A stretch of 8,761 nt of DNA from Bacillota bacterium (GTDB taxonomy: Bacteria; Bacillota_I; Bacilli_A; Acholeplasmatales; Acholeplasmataceae), in the NCBI GenBank assembly GCA_006226985.1, contig SBGC01000042.1, positions 1 to 8,761 on the forward strand, read 5' to 3'. Every line of letters starts with the position of its first letter. The stretch's first letter is position 1. This document shows, in pieces, positions 1 through 6,187 of the stretch. Below the pieces are notes generated by a model. It saw only the letters and a program-made list of their open reading frames with translations. It was not told the origin of the DNA and did not search any database. A program made the position numbers and the translations under genes.

Positions 1-494
1 TATTAGATAACCAAGAAAAAGAAGTAAGTTTAAATGATTATAAAGGTAAGGCTTTTCTTATTGTTAACACAGCAACAAAATGTGGACTAACACCACAATA
101 CGAAGGATTAGAAAAACTTTATCAAACATTCAAAGGGAAAGGTTTTGAAATTCTTGACTTTCCTTCAAATCAGTTTATGAATCAAGCACCAGGCACTGAT
201 GAAGAAATTCATACGTTTTGTGAGCTTAATTACCAAACAACATTTAAAAGATTTCATAAAGTCAACGTTAATGGTTCAAAGGCAACACCACTCTTTAAGT
301 TTTTAAAGGAAAAACAACCTAAAGACTATAAAGAAGAAGGTAAAAAAGGATTTTTTGCTAAACTGTTTCCTTCGACAGCTATAAAATGGAATTTCACAAA
401 ATTTTTAGTGAATAAAGATGGTGACATTGTCTATCGTTTTGGTCCAGGTTTTAAACCAGAAGATATCAAACCATTTATTGAAAAGGTGATTTAA
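1..494 (+). CDS. gpx: Glutathione peroxidase family protein (Cys type), 5' end outside window
   Basis: A thiol peroxidase of the GPx fold that reduces hydrogen peroxide and organic hydroperoxides in the cytoplasm. The reading frame is open from base 3 to the TAA at 492-494. By comparison with the usual ~158-residue family length, only about ten N-terminal residues are missing. Visible motifs: NTATKCGLTPQY with the peroxidatic Cys at 81-83, FPSNQF with the catalytic Gln at 171-173, and KWNFTKFLV with the active-site Trp at 387-389. The Cys at 219-221 (HTFCELNY) sits where thioredoxin-dependent GPxs carry the resolving Cys, so the likely reductant is thioredoxin rather than glutathione (inference). 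FPSNQF has Ser where most homologues have Cys. The next gene starts immediately after the stop, so it is co-transcribed with the peroxide sensor ohrR. Confidence 0.93.
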   Translation, partial: LDNQEKEVSLNDYKGKAFLIVNTATKCGLTPQYEGLEKLYQTFKGKGFEILDFPSNQFMNQAPGTDEEIHTFCELNYQTTFKRFHKVNVNGSKATPLFKFLKEKQPKDYKEEGKKGFFAKLFPSTAIKWNFTKFLVNKDGDIVYRFGPGFKPEDIKPFIEKVI

Positions 495-944
495 ATGGAA
501 TGGAAACTAAGTGATCAACTTTGTTTCTTACTTTATGCAAATGCAAGACATATTATTAAATCGTATAAACCTTTTTTAGACCCATATGGCTTAACATACA
601 CGCAATACATCACAATGATAGCTTTATGGGAAAATGATCATCAACTTGTTGGTGAACTAGGTGATAAGTTATCACTTGATTCTGGAACGCTCACTCCTCT
701 TTTGAAGAAACTTGAAAAAGATGGACGCATTAAACGTATTCGTGATGTAAATGATGAAAGAAGAGTGATGATTGAACTCACGGATGCTGGATTAAAGCTA
801 AGTGAAGCTATGAAGCATGTTCCATACGATCTCTTTAAATGTGTTAATTTGCCTGAAGAAGATGTCATGCATCTCTTTCGCATTTTATCGAAGTTATATA
901 AAACAGAAGAAAATTGTCATGTAGAGGAAGAAAACCATGAATAA
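495..944 (+). CDS. ohrR: OhrR-like MarR family organic hydroperoxide sensor/repressor
   Basis: A 149-residue dimeric winged-helix repressor, close in length to B. subtilis OhrR (147). The N-terminal signature DQLCFLLYANAR carries the reactive Cys10. Tyr24 and Tyr35 fit the tyrosines that hydrogen-bond that Cys in OhrR. The winged helix follows: the recognition helix LDSGTLTPLLKKLEKDG at 61-77, then the wing with DVNDERR at 84-90. Oxidation of the Cys by organic hydroperoxides releases DNA in this family. Cys116 lies 106 residues after Cys10, close to the spacing in two-Cys OhrR of Xanthomonas, so a disulfide-forming version is possible (inference). The ATG directly follows the gpx stop, with AAAGGTG at 482-488 as ribosome binding site. 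The gene overlaps ribD by 8 nt. It probably autoregulates a promoter upstream of gpx, outside the window. Confidence 0.9.
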   Translation: MEWKLSDQLCFLLYANARHIIKSYKPFLDPYGLTYTQYITMIALWENDHQLVGELGDKLSLDSGTLTPLLKKLEKDGRIKRIRDVNDERRVMIELTDAGLKLSEAMKHVPYDLFKCVNLPEEDVMHLFRILSKLYKTEENCHVEEENHE

Positions 945-2025
945 ATATGACTATATGAAAAAAGCCATTGATTTAGCCGATCAAGGTAGAGGATTTGTTA
1001 ACCCGAATCCACTTGTTGGAGCAGTCATTGTTAAAGATGGAAAAATCATTGGTGAAGGATATCATGAGCATTTTGGGCATAGTCATGCTGAAGTGAATGC
1101 ATTTTTACATGCTACAGAAGATGTTGAAGGTGCTGATATGTATGTCACACTTGAACCTTGTTCACACTATGGAAAAACACCTCCATGTGCCTTAAAAATC
1201 ATTGAAAAAAAGATTAAACGTGTTTATATTTCCCAACTCGATCCTAATCCCCTTGTTAACTCAAAAGGTGTTCAAATGCTTAAAGATGCAGGGATTGAAG
1301 TTGAGTATGGCATACTAGAACAAGAAACAAAGAAGCAAAACGAAATATTTTTAAAGTATATACAAACAAAAAAACCTTTTGTTGCCCTTAAATACGCAAT
1401 GACATTAGATGGTAAGATTGCTACTCAAACAAAAGATTCTAAATGGATCACAAATGAGAAATCTCGTGCGTTTGTTCATGACTTAAGAAACGATTACCAA
1501 GCCATTTTAGTCGGTGTTGGTACAGTCAATAGTGATGATCCAAAACTTAACACTAGAAGATCGATTCCTTCAAGAAATCCGATTCGTGTCATCCTTGATT
1601 TAAATCTAGATATTTACTTGGATCGCTATGTAATTCAAACAGCACACGAACAAAAAACAATCATTTTTACAAAAAAATCTGCTGATAAATCAAAAATAAA
1701 TGAGCTAAAGTCAAAACATGTCGATGTTATTACACTCGATGCAAATCCATCTTTTGATTTAAATGAAGTGCTGCACATCCTAGGAGATATGAAAATTGAT
1801 GGTGTCCTCGTTGAAGGTGGAAGTCATATTTTAGGGTCATTTATTGAACAAAAAGTTGCAGATAAAGCATATGTATTTATCGCACCAAAATTTGTTGGTG
1901 GTAAAGAATCATTATCACCTGTTACTGGACAAGGCGTCAATCATATGAAAGACGCATATTTACTCAAAGATATACATGTTATAACATTTGATGAAGATGT
2001 TATGGTTGAAGGTTATTTTAAATAA
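937..2025 (+). CDS. ribD: Bifunctional diaminohydroxyphosphoribosylaminopyrimidine deaminase / 5-amino-6-(5-phosphoribosylamino)uracil reductase
   Basis: Catalyses steps two and three after GTP ring opening: deamination of the pyrimidine, then NADPH-dependent reduction of the ribosyl to a ribityl side chain. At 362 residues it matches B. subtilis RibG (361). Residues 1-145 are the CMP/dCMP-type deaminase domain, with [15 protein letters not shown] and the zinc ligands His50 (SHAEVN), Cys75 and Cys84 ([11 protein letters not shown]). Residues ~146-362 are the reductase domain ([59 protein letters not shown]). No catalytic residue looks lost. The start overlaps ohrR by 8 nt, with AGAGG at 924-928, so translational coupling is likely. 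There is no room for an FMN riboswitch in front of it. ribE, which often follows ribD in Bacillota, is missing, and ribBA comes next. Confidence 0.95.
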   Translation: MNKYDYMKKAIDLADQGRGFVNPNPLVGAVIVKDGKIIGEGYHEHFGHSHAEVNAFLHATEDVEGADMYVTLEPCSHYGKTPPCALKIIEKKIKRVYISQLDPNPLVNSKGVQMLKDAGIEVEYGILEQETKKQNEIFLKYIQTKKPFVALKYAMTLDGKIATQTKDSKWITNEKSRAFVHDLRNDYQAILVGVGTVNSDDPKLNTRRSIPSRNPIRVILDLNLDIYLDRYVIQTAHEQKTIIFTKKSADKSKINELKSKHVDVITLDANPSFDLNEVLHILGDMKIDGVLVEGGSHILGSFIEQKVADKAYVFIAPKFVGGKESLSPVTGQGVNHMKDAYLLKDIHVITFDEDVMVEGYFK

Positions 2026-2036
2026 GGAGAATCACG

Positions 2037-3212
2037 ATGAAATTAAACACAATACAAAACACAATTGAAGCAGTTAAACAAGGACATATGGTCTTTGTTG
2101 TCGATGATCAAGATGTTCATACAGAAGGTAGTTTGTTCATTGCTGCTGAAAAAATAAATGAACAAATCATTGATCAATTAAGAAATTTAGGAAAACAGAT
2201 GATCTACTATATATCACCAAAAGAACGATTTTTTGAACTTGGGATTGATGCATTATATGAACAATCACCGATAAGCAAAAATGTTTTAAAATCAGTATCA
2301 ACAACAGATATATTTAATCCAAAAAACCAAACAAAAGTGATTATGCAAACCATTGAAAAATTACTTAGTTCTCAAGCACGAAAAGAAGATTTCACATCGC
2401 CAGGAGTATTAAATCCCATGCTATATCGAATTGGTGGTGTTTTAAAACGTGCAGGTCATCCAGAAACCGCTGTTGATCTTGTCAAACTAGCACAATTTAA
2501 ACCTGCAGCTATTATGATTTATATTAAAGATCAGAAGATTGAAGAACTAGCAAAAGAATTAAATGCATCTATCATTTCAATCGAATCACTGATTGCATAT
2601 CGTAGAGAAACTGAAAATTATGTCAAGCGAGCAGCAGAAGCTAACTTACCCACATCACATGGTGAATTCCGCATGATTGGCTTTGAAAATGAACTTAATG
2701 GTGAACACCATGTTGCCCTTGTCAAAGGTGATATCAAGCCCGGTGATGAAGTATTAGTACGCGTACACTCCGAATGTTTAACAGGCGATGCATTTGGATC
2801 CTTAAAATGTGATTGTGGTGAGCAATTAGATGCAGCACTCGATAAAATCGAGCAAGCTGGAAAAGGTATTTTACTTTATATGCGTCAAGAAGGTCGTGGT
2901 ATTGGACTGATCAACAAAATTAGAGCATATAATCTCCAAGATCAAGGTATGGATACAGTCGAAGCTAACCTTGCATTAGGATTTGATGAAGACTTAAGAG
3001 ATTATGGAATTGGTGCACAAATACTTGCTGATTTAGGTGCGACTAAAGTAAAACTTATGACAAACAATCCCTTAAAACTACATGGCTTAACTGGTCATGG
3101 AATCGAAATCGTATCCAGAGAACCGATTCAATTAAATCATAATGAACGAAATGAATTTTACATGAAGACAAAAAAAGATAAAATGGGTCACATGTTAAAG
3201 TTTAAAGAGTAA
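2037..3212 (+). CDS. ribBA: RibBA-type protein: degenerate DHBP synthase domain fused to intact GTP cyclohydrolase II
   Basis: 391 residues, typical RibBA length. The C-terminal half (~200-391) is GTP cyclohydrolase II, which opens GTP to the pyrimidine that feeds RibD. Zinc ligands Cys247, Cys258 and Cys260 are present, as are RQEGRGIGL at 283-291, Tyr298, Asp319 and Arg321, matching E. coli RibA Tyr105, Asp126 and Arg128 at a constant offset. The N-terminal half (~6-190) keeps the RibB fold, with [15 protein letters not shown] at 133-141, AVDL and SLIAYR. It departs at the active site: the usual DDEDRENEGD loop reads [10 protein letters not shown] at 23-32, losing the Arg, one Glu and the last Asp. 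The RPGH His is Val124, the TTGVSAADR segment is unrecognisable (~94-104), and the late Glu of the CE motif is Tyr162. His141 remains. I infer that only the cyclohydrolase works. AAGGAG at 2024-2029 overlaps the ribD stop and fixes the start. Confidence 0.92.
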   Translation: MKLNTIQNTIEAVKQGHMVFVVDDQDVHTEGSLFIAAEKINEQIIDQLRNLGKQMIYYISPKERFFELGIDALYEQSPISKNVLKSVSTTDIFNPKNQTKVIMQTIEKLLSSQARKEDFTSPGVLNPMLYRIGGVLKRAGHPETAVDLVKLAQFKPAAIMIYIKDQKIEELAKELNASIISIESLIAYRRETENYVKRAAEANLPTSHGEFRMIGFENELNGEHHVALVKGDIKPGDEVLVRVHSECLTGDAFGSLKCDCGEQLDAALDKIEQAGKGILLYMRQEGRGIGLINKIRAYNLQDQGMDTVEANLALGFDEDLRDYGIGAQILADLGATKVKLMTNNPLKLHGLTGHGIEIVSREPIQLNHNERNEFYMKTKKDKMGHMLKFKE

Positions 3213-3214
3213 AA

Positions 3215-3865
3215 ATGAACGAAATCAAGACATTAATTTTTGATTACGATGGAACGATTCACGATAGTTTAGTCATTTATGAGAAAGCATTTAAAGAAGC
3301 ATATACTTATCTTGTTAAATTAGGAATTGCACCTGTAAAACATTGGAAAATGGATGAAATTAAGAAATTTCTTGGACAAAATCCAAAAGAAATGTGGGAT
3401 TCATTCTTTCTAAGACTTGATCAAGAAACAATTAATCAGGCAAGTTCCATCATATCTTTAAGTATGAAAAAGCAAATTGATGAAAAGCAAGCTGTTTTAT
3501 ATGAAGGTGCTCTAGAAGTATTAAAATATCTAAAACAAAAAGGATATCAATTAATTTATTTAAGTAACTCAAAACGATACTACATGGATGCAAATAAAGA
3601 TGCTTTTCATCTTGATCGATACTTTGATATGATGATCTGCTCAGAAGATTATAACTACATCCCCAAATCAGAAATAATCAAAGAACTCATACATCATTTT
3701 AAAGGACATGCAGCAATCATTGGTGATCGAATTCATGATATGGATGCTGGCATCAAAAATGGGATGATGACGATAGCATGTGACTATGGTTATGGATCAG
3801 AAGATGAGTTAAAATCTGCTCAGTATCACATTAAAGATATTAAAGATTTACTACACTTGTTTTAA
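3215..3865 (+). CDS. HAD superfamily phosphatase (phosphoglycolate phosphatase-like)
   Basis: A 216-residue soluble Mg-dependent phosphohydrolase of the C1-cap HAD type. Motif I is DYDGT with nucleophile Asp10 and acid/base Asp12. Motif II is LSNS with Ser117. The motif III Lys is Lys151 (IPKSEII). Motif IV is GDRIHD with Asp171 and Asp175. An alpha-helical cap lies between motifs I and II, from about residue 18 to 90. The substrate cannot be read from the sequence. The start lies 2 nt after the ribBA stop, with a weak AAAGAG at 3204-3209. That placement suggests it could dephosphorylate 5-amino-6-ribitylaminouracil 5'-phosphate, a step done by various HAD enzymes in other bacteria (inference). 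It could equally be a general or phosphoglycolate phosphatase. It is the last gene of the operon, and the terminator begins 5 nt after its stop. Confidence 0.85.
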   Translation: MNEIKTLIFDYDGTIHDSLVIYEKAFKEAYTYLVKLGIAPVKHWKMDEIKKFLGQNPKEMWDSFFLRLDQETINQASSIISLSMKKQIDEKQAVLYEGALEVLKYLKQKGYQLIYLSNSKRYYMDANKDAFHLDRYFDMMICSEDYNYIPKSEIIKELIHHFKGHAAIIGDRIHDMDAGIKNGMMTIACDYGYGSEDELKSAQYHIKDIKDLLHLF

Positions 3866-3869
3866 TGAG

Positions 3870-3896
3870 AACACTCACTAATTGGGTGTTTTTTTT
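3870..3896 (+). terminator. Rho-independent terminator after the rib/HAD operon
   Basis: Left arm AACACTC (3870-3876), 7-nt loop, right arm GGGTGTT (3884-3890), with one T-G wobble in an otherwise complete 7-bp stem. A run of eight T ends at 3896. It sits just after the HAD gene stop and separates this operon from the following one. Confidence 0.85.
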
Positions 3897-3914
3897 ATGA
3901 TAAATGAAGAGAAT

Positions 3915-3942
3915 TTGTTATGATATTTAAAAGTATTATAAA
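3915..3942 (+). promoter_or_regulatory. Candidate sigma-A promoter P1
   Basis: TTGTTA (3915-3920) and TATAAA (3937-3942) are separated by 16 nt, with 4/6 and 5/6 matches to the housekeeping consensus. Transcription would start near 3949. That would place the cre site just downstream of the start, a usual position for CcpA repression, and both inverted repeats in the leader. In such AT-rich DNA a chance match is possible. Confidence 0.4.
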
Positions 3943-3955
3943 GTCATAGCTTTTA

Positions 3956-3969
3956 TGTAAGCGTTTTTA
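3956..3969 (+). promoter_or_regulatory. cre site (catabolite-responsive element, CcpA binding)
   Basis: TGTAAGCGTTTTTA matches the Bacillota cre consensus TGWAANCGNTNWCA at all defined positions except one (T for C at position 13), including the central CG. It lies 72 nt before the first gene of the operon. It predicts repression of the proline-type catabolic operon by CcpA/HPr(Ser-P) when preferred sugars are available. No CcpA gene is in the window. Confidence 0.65.
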
Positions 3970-3985
3970 GAAAAGCCCTTTTCTA
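3968..3985. repeat. Perfect inverted repeat IR1 (8-bp arms, 2-bp centre), possible operator
   Basis: Arms TAGAAAAG (3968-3975) and CTTTTCTA (3978-3985) flank a CC centre. It overlaps the end of the cre site by two bases and the start of IR2 by two bases, and covers the -35 region of candidate promoter P2. The two-base centre suits binding of a dimeric regulator better than an RNA hairpin. No regulator can be named. Confidence 0.45.
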
Positions 3986-4007
3986 TCACATGAATATGTG
4001 ATACAAT
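3979..4007 (+). promoter_or_regulatory. Candidate extended -10 promoter P2
   Basis: TACAAT (4002-4007) is preceded by TGA (3999-4001), giving an extended -10 element. The -35 at 3979-3984 (TTTTCT, 17-nt spacing) is poor, which an extended -10 can compensate for. Transcription would start near 4014, leaving a short leader to the ATG at 4042. IR2 lies on this promoter. Confidence 0.5.
3984..4003. repeat. Perfect inverted repeat IR2 (8-bp arms, 4-bp spacer), likely operator
   Basis: Arms TATCACAT (3984-3991) and ATGTGATA (3996-4003) flank GAAT. It overlaps the extended -10 of candidate promoter P2, where a bound repressor would block RNA polymerase. As RNA it could form an 8-bp stem, but no T run follows, so it is not a terminator. 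The arrangement TCACA-N6-TGTGA is the reverse order of a CRP site. The binding protein is unknown. Confidence 0.55.
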
Positions 4008-4041
4008 AAAAATAACGAAATCACAAGAAAAAGGTAACGAT

Positions 4042-4347
4042 ATGAGAATTACGACACATCCGATTTTAACATTTCCTAAAAAACAAGAAATTTCTTTTAT
4101 TTTTGAAGGCCAAAAAATGGTGGGCTATGAAGGAGATACAGTAGCATCTGCACTTCATGATTTAGGCGTCATGACATTAAGTTATAGCATCAAAAAGAAC
4201 CGTCCTCGCGGTTTTTATTGTGCTATAGGTAATTGTGCATCTTGCAACATGGTCATCAATGGAAAACCTAATGTGAGAACATGCATAACTCCACTTAAAG
4301 AAGGTATGATTGTTGAACGTCAAACCAATAAGGGGGTACTCAAATAA
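4042..4347 (+). CDS. Small [2Fe-2S] ferredoxin-like subunit (HcnA / Fer2_4 type) of an amine dehydrogenase complex
   Basis: A 101-residue electron-transfer subunit with four Cys in the pattern of plant-type ferredoxin domains: Cys60, Cys65, Cys68 and Cys81 (FYCAIGNCASCNMVINGK, then VRTC). The preceding YEGDTVASALHDLGV and the NRPRGFYC segment are typical of the Fer2_4 family. That family includes HcnA, the small subunits of opine and D-hydroxyproline dehydrogenases, and the N-terminal part of sarcosine oxidase alpha. It would pass electrons between the FAD sites of the neighbouring subunits. It is first in its operon: AAGG at 4031-4034 lies 7 nt before the ATG, and its stop overlaps the next start by one base (TAATG). 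The substrate is inferred from neighbours only. Confidence 0.88.
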   Translation: MRITTHPILTFPKKQEISFIFEGQKMVGYEGDTVASALHDLGVMTLSYSIKKNRPRGFYCAIGNCASCNMVINGKPNVRTCITPLKEGMIVERQTNKGVLK

Positions 4348-5438
4348 TGATACAAAAAGAACTCATCATTATTGGTGGCGGACCTTCTGGATTGTGTGCT
4401 GCCAAAATGGCAGCTGAATCGGGTATTGATGTTTTACTCATTGAAAGAAGTCCAAAACTTGGTGGACAGCTTGTCAAGCAAACACATAAGTTTTTTGGTT
4501 CAAAGAATCAATATGCGAAAATGAGAGGTTATGACATCGCTAAAAAATTAATTAATGATTTAGAAGGACTTAACCATTTAGAGATTAAAACGGATACAAC
4601 AGTCGTTGGATTATACCCAGATTACGTGGTTACGACATTATATGAAGATGTCTATACAAAATATCAAGCAAAAGCAATTATTGTTGCTACAGGTGCAAGT
4701 GAAAAGTTTTTAGCTTTTGAAAATAATGATTTACCAGGTATTTATGGTGCTGGAGCTATTCAAACACTCATGAATTTATATGGTGTTTTACCAGGGCAAG
4801 AAGTTGTTATGGTCGGTAGTGGAAATATTGGACTGATTGTGTCCTATCAACTCATGCAAGCAGGCGTTAAAGTTAAAGCAATCGTTGAAGCAGCAAAGAC
4901 AATTGGTGGCTACAAAGTCCATGCATCTAAGATGCGAAGACTAGGTGTTCCTATTTTAACGCAAACAACAGTAAAAAAAGCTATCGGAAAAGATCACTTA
5001 GAAGCTGTTGAACTTGTGAAACTAAATGATCAATGGCAAGAGATTGCTGGTTCAGAAGAAATCGTTAAACTCGATGCACTTTGTATATCCGTTGGTCTAT
5101 CACCGATGCATCAACTTTTATCCATGATTGGTGCTCAAGTTAAATTTGTTAATGAATTAGGTGGTTTTGTACCAGTGATTGATTACCATCATCAAACAAC
5201 GATAAAAAATGTTTTTTCATGTGGTGATGCTGTAGGTATCGAAGAAGCTTCATCAGCAATGATGGAGGGCTACTTAACAGGTTTATATGTGGCTAAGTGC
5301 TTAGGGTATGAACACAAAGAACAAGAAGAACTGACGAAACTATATGAATCACAACTAGATTTACTAAGAGATGGACCCTTTGGTATCAAAACGAAAGTTG
5401 GTCTTAAAAAATTAAGAGAGGAGCTTCCTAATGCTTAA
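4347..5438 (+). CDS. FAD/NAD(P)-dependent oxidoreductase subunit (HcnB / PDH alpha type)
   Basis: A 363-residue two-dinucleotide-binding-domain flavoprotein. The N-terminal FAD Rossmann motif IIIGGGPSGL is at 7-16, followed by Glu33 for the ribose and the GGQL segment at 39-42. IIVATGASEK lies at 111-120. The second nucleotide-binding motif VGSGNIGL is at 156-163, and the FAD-closing SCGDAVG at 291-297. It resembles the alpha subunits of HcnB, opine oxidase and archaeal dye-linked L-proline dehydrogenase. Many relatives carry fused iron-sulfur domains. Here the protein is bare, and the Fer2, 4Fe-4S and BFD modules are separate genes alongside. It probably transfers electrons from the iron-sulfur chain to NAD(P) or another acceptor, which the sequence does not settle. 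GGGGG at 4332-4336 is the ribosome binding site. It overlaps the next gene by 8 nt. Confidence 0.88.
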   Translation: MIQKELIIIGGGPSGLCAAKMAAESGIDVLLIERSPKLGGQLVKQTHKFFGSKNQYAKMRGYDIAKKLINDLEGLNHLEIKTDTTVVGLYPDYVVTTLYEDVYTKYQAKAIIVATGASEKFLAFENNDLPGIYGAGAIQTLMNLYGVLPGQEVVMVGSGNIGLIVSYQLMQAGVKVKAIVEAAKTIGGYKVHASKMRRLGVPILTQTTVKKAIGKDHLEAVELVKLNDQWQEIAGSEEIVKLDALCISVGLSPMHQLLSMIGAQVKFVNELGGFVPVIDYHHQTTIKNVFSCGDAVGIEEASSAMMEGYLTGLYVAKCLGYEHKEQEELTKLYESQLDLLRDGPFGIKTKVGLKKLREELPNA

Positions 5439-5913
5439 TCAAACTGGTATTCCTACACTCGAACAAGTATTATCGAGATTTCCTAATTATAAAGCACTCG
5501 CAAGACCTAAGGCAATCTTAGAATGCTATGAAGATATACCATGTAATCCATGTGCAACAAGTTGTCCATTTGATGCGATTGATATTGGTGAAAATATAAA
5601 TACACAACCAGTTTTAAATGTAGATAAATGTACAGGCTGTGGCATATGTGTACAAGCTTGTCCAGGTTTAGCAATTGTTGTTGTTCAAATAAGAAATCAA
5701 GATGCTGTCTTTAAAATTCCATATGAATTTATGCCCATGCCTGTCAAAAATGATTTATGGCACGGTGTTAATCGTGATGGAAATGTCATCTGTGATGCAA
5801 AAATTGAACACGTATTACTATCACAAAAACAAGATCATACAGCCATGATTACTGTGTCAGTGCCTGTAGAATTTATCCATGATTTTGTAACAATAAGGGA
5901 AAAACATGAATAA
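5431..5913 (+). CDS. Two-cluster [4Fe-4S] ferredoxin-like subunit
   Basis: A 160-residue protein. Residues ~30-80 carry two ferredoxin motifs: Cys32-x5-Cys38-x2-Cys41-x3-Cys45-Pro, then the canonical Cys67-x2-Cys70-x2-Cys73-x3-Cys77-Pro. Eight cysteines suffice for two [4Fe-4S] clusters if Cys32 serves as the fourth ligand of the first motif. The first motif is looser than usual (x5 instead of x2). The C-terminal half (~90-160) has no cysteine cluster and looks like a small beta-rich domain. It likely wires the DadA-like and FAD/NAD(P) subunits together; similar small ferredoxin-like subunits occur in Thermococcales proline dehydrogenase gene sets. AGAGGAG at 5417-5423 supports the start inside the previous gene, and it overlaps the next gene by 8 nt. 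Confidence 0.87.
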   Translation: MLNQTGIPTLEQVLSRFPNYKALARPKAILECYEDIPCNPCATSCPFDAIDIGENINTQPVLNVDKCTGCGICVQACPGLAIVVVQIRNQDAVFKIPYEFMPMPVKNDLWHGVNRDGNVICDAKIEHVLLSQKQDHTAMITVSVPVEFIHDFVTIREKHE

Positions 5914-6187
5914 AAAAGATATTATTATATGCCGTTGTGAAGACGTTTCTTTACAACAAATCCATGACTTTTTAGATCAAGGGTATATCACATTTGAAGA
6001 TATGAAGCGATTACTACGTGTAGGTATGGGTCCATGCCAAGCAAATACATGTGGTCATTTAATACAACGAGAAATTGCGAAATATTTGGGTGTTAAAGTG
6101 GAGGATGTTCCTGTACATAAAGTAAGACCAATGGCAATGGGTGTTCCTTTAAAGAGTATTGCTCGAGGTGAAGATGATGAAAACTAA
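5906..6187 (+). CDS. BFD-like [2Fe-2S]-binding subunit
   Basis: A 93-residue protein of the Fer2_BFD type (bacterioferritin-associated ferredoxin-like fold). The pattern is CRC at 9-11 (Cys9, Cys11) and MGPCQANTCG (Cys44, Cys49), with the family's CEDV and helical DMKRLLRVGMGPCQ segments. The tail contains PMAMGVPL, similar to the RPP...PL tails seen where this module is fused to the alpha subunit of opine, sarcosine or cyanide-forming dehydrogenases. Here it is a separate gene. TAAGGG at 5894-5899 is the ribosome binding site. It overlaps the following flavoprotein gene by 11 nt, so coupled translation and assembly into one complex are likely. Confidence 0.88.
   Translation: MNKKDIIICRCEDVSLQQIHDFLDQGYITFEDMKRLLRVGMGPCQANTCGHLIQREIAKYLGVKVEDVPVHKVRPMAMGVPLKSIARGEDDEN
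6166..6170 (+). promoter_or_regulatory. Ribosome binding site deciding the DadA-like start
   Basis: AGGTG at 6166-6170 lies 6 nt before the ATG at 6177 and only 3 nt before the ATG at 6174. It would lie downstream of an upstream in-frame TTG at 6159. It therefore favours 6177, where the protein begins MKTNILIIGAGISG with the FAD-binding strand at the very N-terminus, as is usual in this family. Confidence 0.6.

Noticed and set aside
177..494. ATG at 177 as the true start of the glutathione peroxidase
   Set aside because: The same frame is open back to base 3 and encodes the peroxidatic Cys and catalytic Gln motifs upstream of this Met, so the gene begins outside the window.
641..883. Antisense open frame within ohrR
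   Set aside because: It lies wholly opposite a clear MarR gene, shows no recognisable motif and has no ribosome binding context; it is a shadow of ohrR.
880..945. FMN riboswitch in front of ribD
   Set aside because: ribD starts inside ohrR, and the preceding bases are MarR coding sequence with no RFN-like conserved elements.
3984..4010. IR2 as a second terminator or attenuator
   Set aside because: No T run follows the stem; the downstream sequence is A-rich. A DNA operator fits better.
4347..5438. Thioredoxin reductase or NADH oxidase as the identity of the flavoprotein
   Set aside because: It has no redox-active CxxC and is embedded among Fer2, 4Fe-4S, BFD and DadA-like genes, which fits the HcnB/PDH alpha class.
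6159..6176. TTG at 6159 or ATG at 6174 as start of the DadA-like protein
   Set aside because: The AGGTG site lies inside the leader this would create or too close to the ATG. Starting at 6177 puts the FAD motif at the N-terminus as in homologues.
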